Part shown: positions 1-8,098 of the stretch, piece after piece | Position numbering within the stretch: the stretch's first letter is position 1 | Layout: each line of letters opens with the position of its first letter | Assembly (NCBI GenBank): GCA_910586755.1 | Contig: CAJUJM010000008.1 | Location: forward strand, 1-64,000 | Direction of reading: 5' to 3' | DNA from: an uncultured Lachnospiraceae bacterium | Lineage (GTDB): Bacteria > Bacillota > Clostridia > Lachnospirales > Lachnospiraceae | DNA: 64,000 nucleotides | Notes under the pieces: generated by a model | Told to the model about the DNA's origin: nothing | What the model saw: the letters and a program-made list of their open reading frames with translations, nothing else | Database searches by the model: none | Program-made: the position numbers and the translations under genes

Positions 1-112
1 CAAGCCGGAAGGGGAATGAATTTTGCAGCCAGAGGTGCAAAAACCAATTTAATGTCTACAAATCAAGAGAGAAGAAAAAGAAGAACCCATCGGATAACCA
101 CTAAAAAAATGC

Positions 113-141
113 TTGCGGCACTTTGGAGATTGTGGTATATT
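113..141 (+). promoter_or_regulatory. Promoter of putative antisense RNA
   Basis: A -35 box TTGCGG (113-118) and a -10 box TATATT (136-141) are separated by exactly 17 bases, so transcription should start near 148. The transcript would run into the 3' end of the small toxin gene on the opposite strand. No protein start with a ribosome site follows it, which favours a non-coding RNA. Confidence 0.55.
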
Positions 142-147
142 AAACAT

Positions 148-259
148 AAAGAAGGACATCTGCGTCAACAGATGCCCAACAGGAGCTACCGATAGACGGT
201 TAGCCCGAAATATGTTTAGCTAAAATAGCCGCACAGTTTTCCAGACAGGGCGGCTATTT
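148..259 (+). ncRNA. Putative type I antitoxin RNA
   Basis: A short transcript is inferred between the promoter at 113-141 and the hairpin at 222-259. It contains a small hairpin at 157-174 (CATCTG/CAGATG arms) and overlaps the end and terminator of the 32-aa toxin-like gene on the minus strand. A convergent antisense RNA over the toxin mRNA 3' end is the arrangement known for TxpA/RatA and BsrG/SR4. The ten bases at 197-206 recur in inverted orientation at 427-436, inside the toxin mRNA leader, which could add base pairing. Expression is inferred from promoter and terminator only. Confidence 0.45.
222..259. terminator. Bidirectional terminator of toxin and antisense RNA
   Basis: Arms AAAATAGCCGC (222-232) and GCGGCTATTT (250-259) form a stem with a 17-base loop. 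The stem overlaps the toxin stop codon. T-runs lie on both sides, so it can end both convergent transcripts. Confidence 0.6.
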
Positions 260-352
260 CTGTGTTTTGCTACTATCTTTACCGAATGTATATCCGATAC
301 CAAAGCAGGTCAAGCCGAAACTTAACACTGCAATAAGTCCCAAAATATCCAT
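254..352 (-). CDS. Small hydrophobic toxin-like peptide
   Basis: This 32-residue peptide begins MDILGLIAVLSFGLTCFGIG and ends in a charged tail (GKDSSKTQK). It is one hydrophobic helix of about 20 residues followed by Lys/Asp, the shape of membrane-acting type I toxins (Fst, TxpA and 'holin-like toxin' families). A strong AAAGGAGG site (363-370) lies 10 bases before the ATG. Its own promoter at 462-490 gives a leader of about 100 bases with two stable hairpins (401-421 and 437-451), which could delay translation. An antisense transcript covers the 3' end. Family membership rests on architecture and memory of similar Clostridia peptides. It could also be a harmless leader or signalling peptide. 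Confidence 0.55.
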   Translation of the reverse strand: MDILGLIAVLSFGLTCFGIGYTFGKDSSKTQK

Positions 353-400
353 ATGGCCAAGCCCTCCTTTCCCAGATTCCCTTTCAGGTTTCTATGTAAA

Positions 401-451
401 CGGAGGGTCACAGTTCCTCCGGAGAGGGCTAACCGCCTACCATCCTGGTAG
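401..451 (-). promoter_or_regulatory. Structured leader of toxin mRNA
   Basis: Two perfect hairpins lie between the toxin promoter and its ribosome site: CGGAGG/CCTCCG (401-406 with 416-421) and CTACCA/TGGTAG (437-442 with 446-451). The 5'-terminal hairpin is typical of long-lived, translation-inactive type I toxin mRNAs. A role in translation control is inference. Confidence 0.4.
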
Positions 452-461
452 TCCCAAGGAG

Positions 462-490
462 ATATTACCACATTTCGACAGGGATTTCAA
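462..490 (-). promoter_or_regulatory. Promoter of toxin-like gene
   Basis: Reading the minus strand, TTGAAA (485-490) and TAATAT (462-467) are spaced by 17 bases, a near-consensus sigma-A promoter with a start near 455. Confidence 0.6.
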
Positions 491-560
491 CTGCATCTAT
501 TTTTGAGTAGGGAAAGTAGCTGGCTCTTCTTTTAACATCATATTAACATCACAGAAATGC

Positions 561-608
561 ATAAAAGGCTAGAAATTCCTTATTTTATAACAATTTCCAG
601 CCTTTTAT
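561..608 (-). terminator. Terminator of ABC operon
   Basis: Seventeen-base arms (561-577 and 592-608) pair with one mismatch and lie directly after the permease stop at 611. On the minus strand the stem ends in TTTTAT. Confidence 0.65.
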
Positions 609-610
609 CA

Positions 611-1960
611 TTATTCATTTCGAATAGCCGCAAGAGGACTCAACCTCATGGCCCGCATAGCCGGCATAAATCCGGCTCCCATCCCCACTATAATAGCAAA
701 GGAAATGGCAAGCCCTACCAGCCAGACAGGAATTCGTGAAATGTCCCCGTCCATACCGGACATAGTCTGGCCAATGCCCTGGATGTTATTAATCAGATAA
801 GAAATCCCGTAGCTTAAACCGATTCCAACCAGACCTCCCACCAGGCCGATAAAGCCGGACTCCACCAGAAACATATTGCGGATGCTGCCCATATCACAGC
901 CCAGCACCTTCATGACGCCGATTTCCTTTGTTCTCTCATAGATAGACATCATCATAGTGTTGGCAATGCCGATAGCCGCCACAAACAGGGATACCGCGCC
1001 GATTCCCCCCAGCACGGCCTGAATCATGTTGGCCTGTTTCTGCTGGTTTTCAATACCTTCTATCATGCTGTCAGCCTGATAGCCCATCTCATTAATGGCC
1101 TGCTGTACTTCTTTTACATTGTCCATATCGTCAACCTGCACGCTGGCGTTATCATAAACAAAATAAGTGTATGGTTTGCCTTTTTTATTGGTAGGCTGTC
1201 CCGGTATCGGGTTCTTTTTAAAGACTTTTCTCAACTGATCCTTAAGCTGCTCCACGTTAACATACACAGAGTAACAGTATCTGCTGTAATCATCTGGTCC
1301 CCCCTCTTCCACTCCGGCGGCGGGAATCATATATTTTTTAGGCGGCTTTACAGAGGTGTCTCCGCTGGGATACAAAGAATTGTAATAAGCATTTTGATCA
1401 AAAATCACAAAAAACGGCTGGCTCATATCCAACTCCGGGATCTCTCCCGTATCCCAGTAACCTTTTCTGGTTTTGCTGTTGCTAAAATCCATGGCTACCT
1501 TACTGCCAAAAATCAACTCCATCTGTCCGGAAGCAGGATCCGGCAGATGACCGCCCTCTGCCAGGGGAATCTGGGCCAATGTTTCCTGGCTTACCCCCTG
1601 AATATTTATGTATTCACAGATATAAGGCCCCTGCTTGATTACTGCTGAGATTCGCAGAGTGGGAGACACAGAAACCACATGATCCAGTCTGGAAAACTTC
1701 TTTATCGCCTCGTCTGTAATATAGCTGTCCTCATTGGCCCCGTTTCCATCCATAGAATAATTCTGGCGGACCGTAACCTCTGTCAAGCTGACCCAGGTGG
1801 AAATCTGCTCCATGTTTAATTCCTTCAGTCCAATCCCCAGGGATACCATGACCACAATGGAAGCTGTGCCGATTACGACTCCCAATACCGTCAGAACCGT
1901 CCGCAGCTTGCGCCGTCTCAGGTTATTCAGACTCATCGTCAGAAGGTCCCGAAATCTCAT
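611..1960 (-). CDS. MacB/FtsX-type ABC transporter permease
   Basis: This 449-residue permease has the MacB layout. An N-terminal membrane helix follows a basic stretch (LNNLRRRKLRTVLTVLGVV), a large extracytoplasmic domain spans about residues 45-310, and three C-terminal helices include the conserved segment around YERTKEIGVMKVLGC. The protein ends LSPLAAIRNE, typical of the family. It would form the membrane part of a tripartite export or mechanotransmission complex with the ATPase at 3819-4562. The ATG overlaps the end of the upstream gene by 38 bases, indicating translational coupling. A GAGGGG stretch just upstream can serve as ribosome site. A second Met at residue 9 (1936) is possible but would cut the basic start. 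Substrate unknown. Confidence 0.85.
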   Translation of the reverse strand: MRFRDLLTMSLNNLRRRKLRTVLTVLGVVIGTASIVVMVSLGIGLKELNMEQISTWVSLTEVTVRQNYSMDGNGANEDSYITDEAIKKFSRLDHVVSVSPTLRISAVIKQGPYICEYINIQGVSQETLAQIPLAEGGHLPDPASGQMELIFGSKVAMDFSNSKTRKGYWDTGEIPELDMSQPFFVIFDQNAYYNSLYPSGDTSVKPPKKYMIPAAGVEEGGPDDYSRYCYSVYVNVEQLKDQLRKVFKKNPIPGQPTNKKGKPYTYFVYDNASVQVDDMDNVKEVQQAINEMGYQADSMIEGIENQQKQANMIQAVLGGIGAVSLFVAAIGIANTMMMSIYERTKEIGVMKVLGCDMGSIRNMFLVESGFIGLVGGLVGIGLSYGISYLINNIQGIGQTMSGMDGDISRIPVWLVGLAISFAIIVGMGAGFMPAMRAMRLSPLAAIRNE

Positions 1961-3815
1961 CTTCTATCCCCTCTTCTTCTGCTAACTGCTGCTTTTTATT
2001 CTTTCTGCGGCGGATAAATGCCCGTACTCCCAAAAGGATTCCCAGGACAGCCGCCGCTGCTCCTCCTATGATGCCATATCGGGCTGCTGCCGGAAGAGCA
2101 GCAAATTTACCGGCCAGAGAGTTTCCTCCCTCCATTTCAATCCCTTCCATATTTCCCGCTTCCATGTCCCATTCGAAGTCATCCGGCATAGGTTCTGACA
2201 CATAGAGACTCATCTCCTTGGTCTCGGTACTTACATTGCCGTTTTCATCCTCATAGGAGATCACAATGGGGATCTTCCCCTCATCCATGGTGGCGGCCAC
2301 ACCGGTAAGCATGGAATCTACATTGCCTGTTTCGCCGGGCTTAATATTACCTACATAAGTTTCCTCTGTTTTAATGGAATCTGCCTCAAACCGGACGGTA
2401 ACATTGTAAAGCTGTACCTTACCAGTATTGTTAATGCCAAACATTACATTGGTTTCTGATCCTACATTAATGCTGTCCGGCATAACGTCGATGGTGCCGG
2501 TGCTGAGTCTGGCCTCCTGCTTTAAAGGAATATCTACTGTTACACTCTCCTCGGCGTTTTTAAACTCCGGGCTGTCATATTTTTCTTTAATGGTAATGGC
2601 ATAAGATCTGGGATCCGCGCCGCCTTTGCTGATAAACTTCATTCGGATCTCTGTAGTGGCCCCGGCTCCCAGGGAGTTTACCACCAGGGAATTAGAACCG
2701 TTTTCTGTGGTAAATACTGCGCTGTCGGAAACCTTTTCCGACTCCAGAGTGAATAAAATATTGCTGGCTGAGACGTCTGACGAGGCGTTTTTCATCCGCA
2801 GGATCAACTCAAACTCCTGCCCTGCATAGATCTCCTCCGGAATCGTCTCATAGCTGTCTACAATAATCCTGGCCCGGGTACGGTCGTTGGCATTAAAATC
2901 GCCTAAGGTATCCTCTCTGCTTTTGCTGACAATCTGGACATACATGGTGTCTTCCTGGGTCTTCAGATCCCCGTCCTGGCTGTCCCGGTAAGAAATCTTA
3001 AATTGTATAGGATAAAACCCCGAATAGCTGTCCTGCCGGATAGCCATGCTGTAAGGCACTTCTACCGTCTGCCCCTCTTCTATTAAATCATAGTGGCGGT
3101 CGTAATTTCCGTCGTTGATGTTAAAGGGAAACTTGGTGCTGTCCGCATCAAGGGTCATGCTCACCGTCACATCATAGGCCTTAAACTTGCTGTTATTCCG
3201 CATGTTAACAGCAAAATTCATCACATTGGGATAGGTTCCGTAAGGGGTGGGCTGGCCTTCTCCCAGCACAAAATCAACCACATTTTCTTTCTCATCCGAC
3301 TCGCTGGTTCCGGTGGACTGGCTGACGTAAATATTGATATATTCTTTTGCCCAGTACCGATCCGTGTCCGGCTCTTCCTCACAGTCCATGTAAATAGCGA
3401 TAGGAATAGAGTAATAACCAGCCTGGAGATCCTTACGGATTTTAACTGAGAGATTGGTACTTTTGGATTTTCCCTGGCTGATGTTTCCCAGGCGCTTGGG
3501 CTTAAAGGTATCCTGGGTGATCTCAAAGGGGTAATTACTTACTGTGTAATCGCCGTTGGAATCGTCTGACATGATCTGGTTGAATTCAAAAATGTCTGCG
3601 CTTAAACCTACCCAGACCCCGTCCATATCCTCGGCTCCCGCATTGATGGTCACCGGAATGCTGATGCTCTTCCCTACCTTGCCTTCAGGAATCTTTTTGG
3701 CTACCAGATACTGGTTATTTCCCACATCCATGTATGCCCCATAAGCAGTGGCGGAAAAAGATGCAACAAGCATCATCACTGCCGCCAGCGCTCCAAAGAT
3801 CCGTTTCGTTCTCAT
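1923..3815 (-). CDS. Secreted, membrane-anchored CARDB/NEW3-like repeat protein
   Basis: This 630-residue protein starts with a signal peptide (ALAAVMMLVASFSATAYGA). It continues as a long series of beta-rich modules with alternating 'GxxYxIxIxI' and 'Y.VTV.L.AD' strands resembling CARDB/NEW3 domains. It ends with a transmembrane helix (YGIIGGAAAAVLGILLGV) followed by RRRKNKK and an acidic tail, so most of it faces outward. It lies between the ABC ATPase and the MacB-like permease. Known COG1361-type proteins occupy this place and may act as the extracytoplasmic partner instead of a MacA adaptor. The start 3 bases after the ATPase stop shows one operon. Function beyond partner of the transporter is not readable. 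Confidence 0.7.
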   Translation of the reverse strand: MRTKRIFGALAAVMMLVASFSATAYGAYMDVGNNQYLVAKKIPEGKVGKSISIPVTINAGAEDMDGVWVGLSADIFEFNQIMSDDSNGDYTVSNYPFEITQDTFKPKRLGNISQGKSKSTNLSVKIRKDLQAGYYSIPIAIYMDCEEEPDTDRYWAKEYINIYVSQSTGTSESDEKENVVDFVLGEGQPTPYGTYPNVMNFAVNMRNNSKFKAYDVTVSMTLDADSTKFPFNINDGNYDRHYDLIEEGQTVEVPYSMAIRQDSYSGFYPIQFKISYRDSQDGDLKTQEDTMYVQIVSKSREDTLGDFNANDRTRARIIVDSYETIPEEIYAGQEFELILRMKNASSDVSASNILFTLESEKVSDSAVFTTENGSNSLVVNSLGAGATTEIRMKFISKGGADPRSYAITIKEKYDSPEFKNAEESVTVDIPLKQEARLSTGTIDVMPDSINVGSETNVMFGINNTGKVQLYNVTVRFEADSIKTEETYVGNIKPGETGNVDSMLTGVAATMDEGKIPIVISYEDENGNVSTETKEMSLYVSEPMPDDFEWDMEAGNMEGIEMEGGNSLAGKFAALPAAARYGIIGGAAAAVLGILLGVRAFIRRRKNKKQQLAEEEGIEDEISGPSDDESE

Positions 3816-3818
3816 CTC

Positions 3819-4562
3819 TTACTCCTCCTGTGCCGCCTTTTCCTGTGGCTCATTTTCAATAATCTCGACTATCTTTCCGTCTATAATCCGTATCTGGCGA
3901 TCCGCATAGGACGCCAGGTTATTATCATGGGTAACCATTACCAGAGTCTGCTGCTGTTCCCTGACAATTTTCTGCATCAGACGCATAACTTCCATGGTGG
4001 TCTTAGAGTCTAAGTTTCCTGTAGGCTCGTCCGCAAATATAATCCTGGGATTTACTACCAAAGCCCGGGCAATCCCCACTCTCTGCTGCTGTCCGCCGGA
4101 CATCTGATTGGGCATATGCTTTGCCTGATCCCCTACCCCTACTAATTTTAGATACTTCTGAGCCCGGGCTATTCTCTCCCTTTTCGCCATTCCCCGAAAA
4201 GACAGAGGCATAGCCACGTTTTCTACAGCATTCATGGTATTTAAAAGATTGTAAGACTGAAAAATAAAGCCTACCTTCTCCCGGCGGAAGGCTACCAGCT
4301 TCTTTTCCGACAGCTTTTCAATATGTTTTCCGGCAATGACAATCTCTCCCCTGGTAGGCTTTTCCAGTCCTGCCAGCATATTAAGAAGGGTGGATTTACC
4401 GGAACCGGAGGTTCCCACTATGGCGCAGAACTCTCCTTTGTAAATCTCAAAGCTAACGCCGTTTAAAGCGCGAACTTTGGTATCTCCCACGCAGTAGATC
4501 TTATATAAGTTGCTGACGCGGATCATGGGAGCCCGCGCCTTTTGTTCCGTTTGATTTGTCAT
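3819..4562 (-). CDS. MacB/LolD-type ABC transporter ATPase
   Basis: This 247-residue nucleotide-binding subunit has Walker A GTSGSGKST (around residue 50), Q-loop FIFQSYNLL, signature MSGGQQQRVGIARAL, Walker B IIFADEPTGNLDS and switch histidine VMVTHD. The FADEPTGNLDS form is typical of the LolD/MacB/BceA class. It leads the three-gene operon with the surface protein and permease. An acidic and Lys-rich extension at the C-terminus is unremarkable. The leader upstream carries three palindromic repeats (4581-4712). Confidence 0.92.
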   Translation of the reverse strand: MTNQTEQKARAPMIRVSNLYKIYCVGDTKVRALNGVSFEIYKGEFCAIVGTSGSGKSTLLNMLAGLEKPTRGEIVIAGKHIEKLSEKKLVAFRREKVGFIFQSYNLLNTMNAVENVAMPLSFRGMAKRERIARAQKYLKLVGVGDQAKHMPNQMSGGQQQRVGIARALVVNPRIIFADEPTGNLDSKTTMEVMRLMQKIVREQQQTLVMVTHDNNLASYADRQIRIIDGKIVEIIENEPQEKAAQEE

Positions 4563-4580
4563 GTAAAACCTTCCTGTCTG

Positions 4581-4712
4581 TTCTCACCAGGCTCGTGAAA
4601 GACCTGGCCAAGTGTTCACATTATGCCATTCTCACTAAGCTCGTGAAAGACCTCGCTAAGTGTTCAGGTATCTGTTCTCACTAGGCTCGTGAAAGACCTC
4701 GCCAAGTGTTCA
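4581..4712. repeat. Three 38-bp palindromic direct repeats
   Basis: Units at 4581-4618, 4629-4666 and 4675-4712 differ at only a few positions. All share the core GCTCGTGAAAGACCT followed by AAGTGTTCA. Each unit is itself an imperfect dyad, with ends CACT..GGC and GCC..AGTG. They fill the 184-bp gap upstream of the ABC operon and downstream of the 278-aa gene start region. They could be a small interspersed palindromic repeat cluster, tandem operator sites, or mRNA hairpins. Confidence 0.8.
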
Positions 4713-4746
4713 CATTATACCAAAAAAGCGTCCTCTTTGTCTCTTT

Positions 4747-5583
4747 TTATTTCTTAAGCTTCCTTACAGATTCCTTAACGGGAACCGACTCCATTCCGGT
4801 GATGCGGCGGTGGAATTCTTCCAGATATTCCTCCGGGGACAGGTGCTGCTCTTTATTTGTGCGGTAAGCTGGATTCCACATATTTACCACCACTACAGAA
4901 GTTCTGTCTGCATCTTTGGTATGGCGGAAATTTTTGTCCGCCGTAAACTGATAGTCCCGGACATTATCTTTCCATATCATGTGCTCGCCCCGGTTCCGTA
5001 TGGTCTTTTTGTTCTGGAATACCTCTTTTACTACCATTTTAAAGATCTCTTCCCCGCCGCAGACAATTACCCTGGGTGACAGAAGACGGATCTCACGTTT
5101 AATAAACTCTATATATTCGTATCCGTAATTCAGCCAGATACTGTCGGAAACCTCTTTTCCTCCCCGCTTGTTGATGTACATTACCGCCAGGGTAGACATG
5201 ACTTTATCCATGGAAAGTTCTTCTCCCGCTTCTCCTAAAAGCTGGCGCTGCATCCCTGCCAAATAGCCTCTTTCATCCTCGTATCCCCGGCGGTAGCTTC
5301 GGTATTCCCGGCGGATATCTGTTAAAACCGGAAAGGTCAGCCCTTTTTGGATATACTGCTTCAGGCTTGGCTCTTTTAAAATATATAAAACACCGGCGTA
5401 TTGATCCGGGTTGATGATCCCGTCCACATGGAAGCTGCGCTTATCAATTTCTTCATAGCAGGTGCTTCCCTGGGCTTTCTCTTCTAACATCTGGGTAGTC
5501 TGCCAGAGGACAAACAATTCTTCCATGGAGCAGCAGTCCCCTGCCAGTCCTTCTAGTACAATTTGTTCCAGCGTTTTTGCCAT
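4747..5583 (-). CDS. Unknown protein, possibly uracil-DNA-glycosylase-like fold
   Basis: This 278-residue soluble protein has no signal or membrane segment. Three stretches recall the UDG superfamily layout: a strand with LYILKEP near residue 85, a central RVIVCGGEEIFKMV near 185, and NMWNPAYRTN near 235. The resemblance is weak and the catalytic Asp/His pair cannot be assigned with certainty. A good ribosome site (AAGGAAGGATT) precedes the ATG. It stands alone between the repeat cluster and two large hairpins. I would treat it as hypothetical. Confidence 0.6.
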   Translation of the reverse strand: MAKTLEQIVLEGLAGDCCSMEELFVLWQTTQMLEEKAQGSTCYEEIDKRSFHVDGIINPDQYAGVLYILKEPSLKQYIQKGLTFPVLTDIRREYRSYRRGYEDERGYLAGMQRQLLGEAGEELSMDKVMSTLAVMYINKRGGKEVSDSIWLNYGYEYIEFIKREIRLLSPRVIVCGGEEIFKMVVKEVFQNKKTIRNRGEHMIWKDNVRDYQFTADKNFRHTKDADRTSVVVVNMWNPAYRTNKEQHLSPEEYLEEFHRRITGMESVPVKESVRKLKK

Positions 5584-5650
5584 GATAATCCTTCCTTTTT
5601 CTTTGGTGCTTTATTCGATGCGGAATACGAATTGCTCCGCGCTTTGCGCT

Positions 5651-5712
5651 CCCGCACTTCTAAAAACATGAAAAATCCGCCCTGTCGGGCTACTTTTTCA
5701 TGTTTTTGCGGG
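5651..5712. terminator. Large bidirectional hairpin
   Basis: Arms AAAAACATGAAAAA (5662-5675) and its complement (5694-5707) extend outward through CCCGCA (5651-5656) and TGCGGG (5707-5712). A nested GCCC/GGGC stem sits in the loop. Poly-T on either strand makes it a plausible terminator. It sits upstream of both flanking, divergent genes, so it has no obvious client. Confidence 0.5.
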
Positions 5713-5720
5713 TTCGGGGC

Positions 5721-5773
5721 TCGTGCCTGCGTATGCTCATTCATGCCAGCATGATGAGCATACGCAGGCACGA
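5721..5773. repeat. 20-bp perfect inverted repeat
   Basis: Arms at 5721-5740 and 5754-5773 are perfectly complementary. The loop contains a further TCATGC/GCATGA pairing, so with one bulge the stem reaches about 26 bp. It has no T-run and lies 60 bp upstream of the pyrB promoter. It may be an intergenic repeat of the REP/MITE type or a protein-binding site. Confidence 0.7.
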
Positions 5774-5815
5774 ACTTTTCACCCTGGTATCATATTATCA
5801 CATTTTCACAAAAAG

Positions 5816-5847
5816 TTGTAGAAATTTCTCTTCATATGCTGTATAAT
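5816..5847 (+). promoter_or_regulatory. Promoter of pyrBI
   Basis: A perfect TATAAT lies at 5842-5847. The best -35 (TTGTAG, 5816-5821) is 20 bases upstream, so the box is poor. The start would be near 5854, giving a leader of about 38 bases, too short for a PyrR attenuator. None is visible. Confidence 0.45.
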
Positions 5848-5891
5848 GGGACAAACCCGAAAATTCATCATCAAAATCAAAGGAGAATCCC

Positions 5892-6815
5892 ATGAGACAT
5901 TTGTTAAATCCATTAGACTTCTCTGTGGAAGAGACTGACGCCTTGCTTGATCTGGCTGATGACATTGCCGGCAGTCTTCCCAAATATGCTCACGTATGTG
6001 ACGGCAAAAAATTAGCTACCTGCTTTTATGAACCGAGTACCCGCACCCGATTAAGCTTTGAAGCTGCAATGCTTAATTTAGGGGGCAGTGTTCTCGGTTT
6101 TTCTTCGGCTAATTCCAGTTCCGCCGCCAAGGGGGAAAGCGTTGCCGATACCATCCGCATGATCTCTTGCTACGCAGATATCTGCGCCATGCGCCACCCT
6201 AAGGAGGGAGCTCCCATGGTGGCCTCCCAGTTTTCCCATATCCCGGTTATCAACGCCGGCGACGGCGGACATCAGCATCCTACCCAGACGTTGACGGACC
6301 TTCTTACCATCCGCTCTTTAAAGGGCCGCCTGGACAATTTGACTATCGGCTTCTGCGGCGACTTAAAATTCGGACGTACCGTCCACTCCCTGATTCATGC
6401 CATGGTGCGCTATCCCAAAGTCAAGTTTGTTTTAATCTCCCCGCCAGAGCTTCGAATCCCGGAATATCTGCGGGAGGATGTTCTGGAGGCAAATGATATT
6501 GAATTTAAGGAAGTAGACAGTTTGGACGCTGCCCTTCCTGAGCTGGATATCCTCTATATGACCCGGGTTCAGAGAGAACGTTTCTTTAACGAAGAAGACT
6601 ACATCCGTTTAAAAGACTGCTATATTTTAGACCGCCAAAAGATGAAGCTGGCCAAGCCGGATATGTTCATTCTCCATCCCCTTCCCAGAGTCAATGAAAT
6701 CTCGGTGGAAGTGGATAATGATCCCAGAGCTGCTTATTTTAAACAGGCCCAGTACGGCGTCTATGTCCGTATGGCCCTGATTATGACTTTATTGGAGGTG
6801 GAAAGACCATGTTAA
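5892..6815 (+). CDS. pyrB: Aspartate carbamoyltransferase, catalytic chain
   Basis: This 307-residue chain catalyses carbamoyl phosphate plus aspartate to N-carbamoyl-aspartate, the committed step of pyrimidine synthesis. Diagnostic motifs are the carbamoyl-phosphate loop [12 protein letters not shown] (about residues 52-63), [12 protein letters not shown] in the middle and [14 protein letters not shown] near the end. The length fits the 300-310-residue catalytic chain. It overlaps pyrI by 7 bases, as expected for co-translated catalytic and regulatory chains. Ribosome site GGAGAA precedes the ATG by 5 bases. Confidence 0.97.
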   Translation: MRHLLNPLDFSVEETDALLDLADDIAGSLPKYAHVCDGKKLATCFYEPSTRTRLSFEAAMLNLGGSVLGFSSANSSSAAKGESVADTIRMISCYADICAMRHPKEGAPMVASQFSHIPVINAGDGGHQHPTQTLTDLLTIRSLKGRLDNLTIGFCGDLKFGRTVHSLIHAMVRYPKVKFVLISPPELRIPEYLREDVLEANDIEFKEVDSLDAALPELDILYMTRVQRERFFNEEDYIRLKDCYILDRQKMKLAKPDMFILHPLPRVNEISVEVDNDPRAAYFKQAQYGVYVRMALIMTLLEVERPC

Positions 6816-7246
6816 ATATTGGCGGATTAAGAGACGGAATCGTATTGGATCACATTGAGGCCGGACGGAGCCTGGATATTTATTATCATCTGGGTCTGGA
6901 TAAGCTGGAATGCCAGGTTGCCATTATTAAAAATGCCCGGAGTGAAAAGATGGGTCGTAAGGATATTATTAAGATTGAGGGAAGCATGGATTTGATTGAC
7001 TTAAAGGTTTTGGGATATATTGATCACAACATTACGGTCAATATTATCCGGGACGAAAAGATTGTAGAGAAAAAGCGGGTGGAGCTTCCGGAAAAGATTA
7101 CCAACGTGATCCACTGCAAGAATCCCAGATGCATTACCTCCATTGAGCAGGAGCTTCCTCATATCTTTTATTTGTCCGATAAATCAAAAGAAATCTACCG
7201 GTGTATGTACTGTGACGAGCAGCACGCCGGGAGGATGAGAAGATAA
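6809..7246 (+). CDS. pyrI: Aspartate carbamoyltransferase, regulatory chain
   Basis: This 145-residue chain binds nucleotide effectors in its N-terminal domain and holds zinc in its C-terminal domain. The four zinc cysteines are visible as CKNPRC and, 25 residues on, CMYC. The N-terminal segment [17 protein letters not shown] fits the allosteric domain. The start overlaps the pyrB end, so the two are coupled. A hairpin at 7318-7364 follows. Confidence 0.95.
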   Translation: MLNIGGLRDGIVLDHIEAGRSLDIYYHLGLDKLECQVAIIKNARSEKMGRKDIIKIEGSMDLIDLKVLGYIDHNITVNIIRDEKIVEKKRVELPEKITNVIHCKNPRCITSIEQELPHIFYLSDKSKEIYRCMYCDEQHAGRMRR

Positions 7247-7317
7247 TGCCGGGCACTTCGGTAAAGTACGCTGCCAGAGACTCTCTATTATAAAAAGGTG
7301 GGAGCACTGTCAATAAA

Positions 7318-7364
7318 TTTTCAGCCATAGAAGATTTCTCTGTAAAACCTTCTATGGCTGAAAA
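7318..7364. terminator. Hairpin after pyrI
   Basis: Perfect 16-base arms (7318-7333 and 7349-7364), starting TTTTCAGCC, with a 15-base loop. It follows pyrI by 70 bases. No long T-run follows on the plus strand, so termination is likely but not certain. The stretch 7365-7740 beyond it holds no gene I can support. Confidence 0.5.
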
Positions 7365-7766
7365 CAAGGTATTCCTTTATTTGCCTCTTTTCTTAAGTAG
7401 TCTCTATTTTTTTATATACATCTCCCCTGCATTATCCAGATAATATTCGGCCTTGCTTTATATCCGCTAATAACAACCTTCAAAGCACTAAAACTGCCTA
7501 ACATCCGCTTATCACACTTGTGTATATATGTCAGCATATCCTCCTCAATAAAATCCAAGTATTCTGTGTCTTGATTTTGAGCGAAATGAACTTCCATCAT
7601 ACTGCTCATGAGCCATAATAGATAAATAATTCTCATAAGCGTATTCGATAAAGCTAATTTCCGCCATAAGTTCTGCTTTCCTATCGCCATATAAAAATCA
7701 TAGCCCCTGTGGCTACTGCTGGCAACGCACTCTGTGTAAATCTCATTCCATATGTAATACATTTGC

Positions 7767-7795
7767 TTGCTTTTAGCATACAATAGTGTTATAAT
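7767..7795 (+). promoter_or_regulatory. Promoter of toxin-antitoxin operon
   Basis: TTGCTT (7767-7772) and TATAAT (7790-7795) with a 17-base spacer lie just before the antitoxin ribosome site. Most of this promoter region (including the AATAGTGTTA stretch) is preserved in the decayed copy near 56.4 kb. RelB-type antitoxins usually repress their own promoter here. Confidence 0.65.
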
Positions 7796-7828
7796 TATCA
7801 TAACTTGAATACGAAAGGAGAGAGATTT

Positions 7829-8098
7829 ATGGCACTGGCAACCTTAACCGCAAGGGTAGACGAAAAAGACAAGGCCAACTTTGACACCTTCTGCTCCAAT
7901 GTTGGCCTGAATACTTCTACCGCTATCAATCTTTTTGTGAAAGCAGTTTTACGAGAAAACCGCATCCCGTTTGAGATCTCCCAGACTATCGACCCATTCT
8001 TCTCCGAGACAAACATAGCTTATGTGAAGAAATCCGTCCAGGAGCTAAAAGCCGGGAAAGGCACCGCCCATGAACTGATCGAGGTGGACGATGAGTGA
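7829..8098 (+). CDS. RelB/DinJ-family antitoxin
   Basis: This 89-residue protein has a ribbon-helix-helix start (TLTARVDEKDKANFDTFCSN) followed by the family phrase STAINLFVKAVLRENRIPFE. It should bind DNA as a dimer and wrap the toxin with its C-terminal half. The ATG at 7829 is chosen because AAAGGAGAG lies 7 bases before it; an in-frame ATG at 7805 lacks a ribosome site. The last 8 bases overlap the toxin start. A degenerate, frameshifted copy is present at 56471-56741. Confidence 0.9.
   Translation: MALATLTARVDEKDKANFDTFCSNVGLNTSTAINLFVKAVLRENRIPFEISQTIDPFFSETNIAYVKKSVQELKAGKGTAHELIEVDDE

Noticed and set aside
1..195. Open plus-strand frame from the window start (ends ...MPNRSYR)
   Set aside because: It has no start in view, is very basic, overlaps the antisense RNA promoter and has no recognised family. 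It may be the end of a gene outside the window but cannot be supported.
4581..4712. CRISPR array
   Set aside because: Only three units, spacers of about 8-10 bases, and strong internal palindromes; no cas genes nearby.
7412..7801. 129-aa minus-strand frame overlapping the toxin-antitoxin promoter
   Set aside because: Its start has no ribosome site and sits in the antitoxin promoter; no family pattern.
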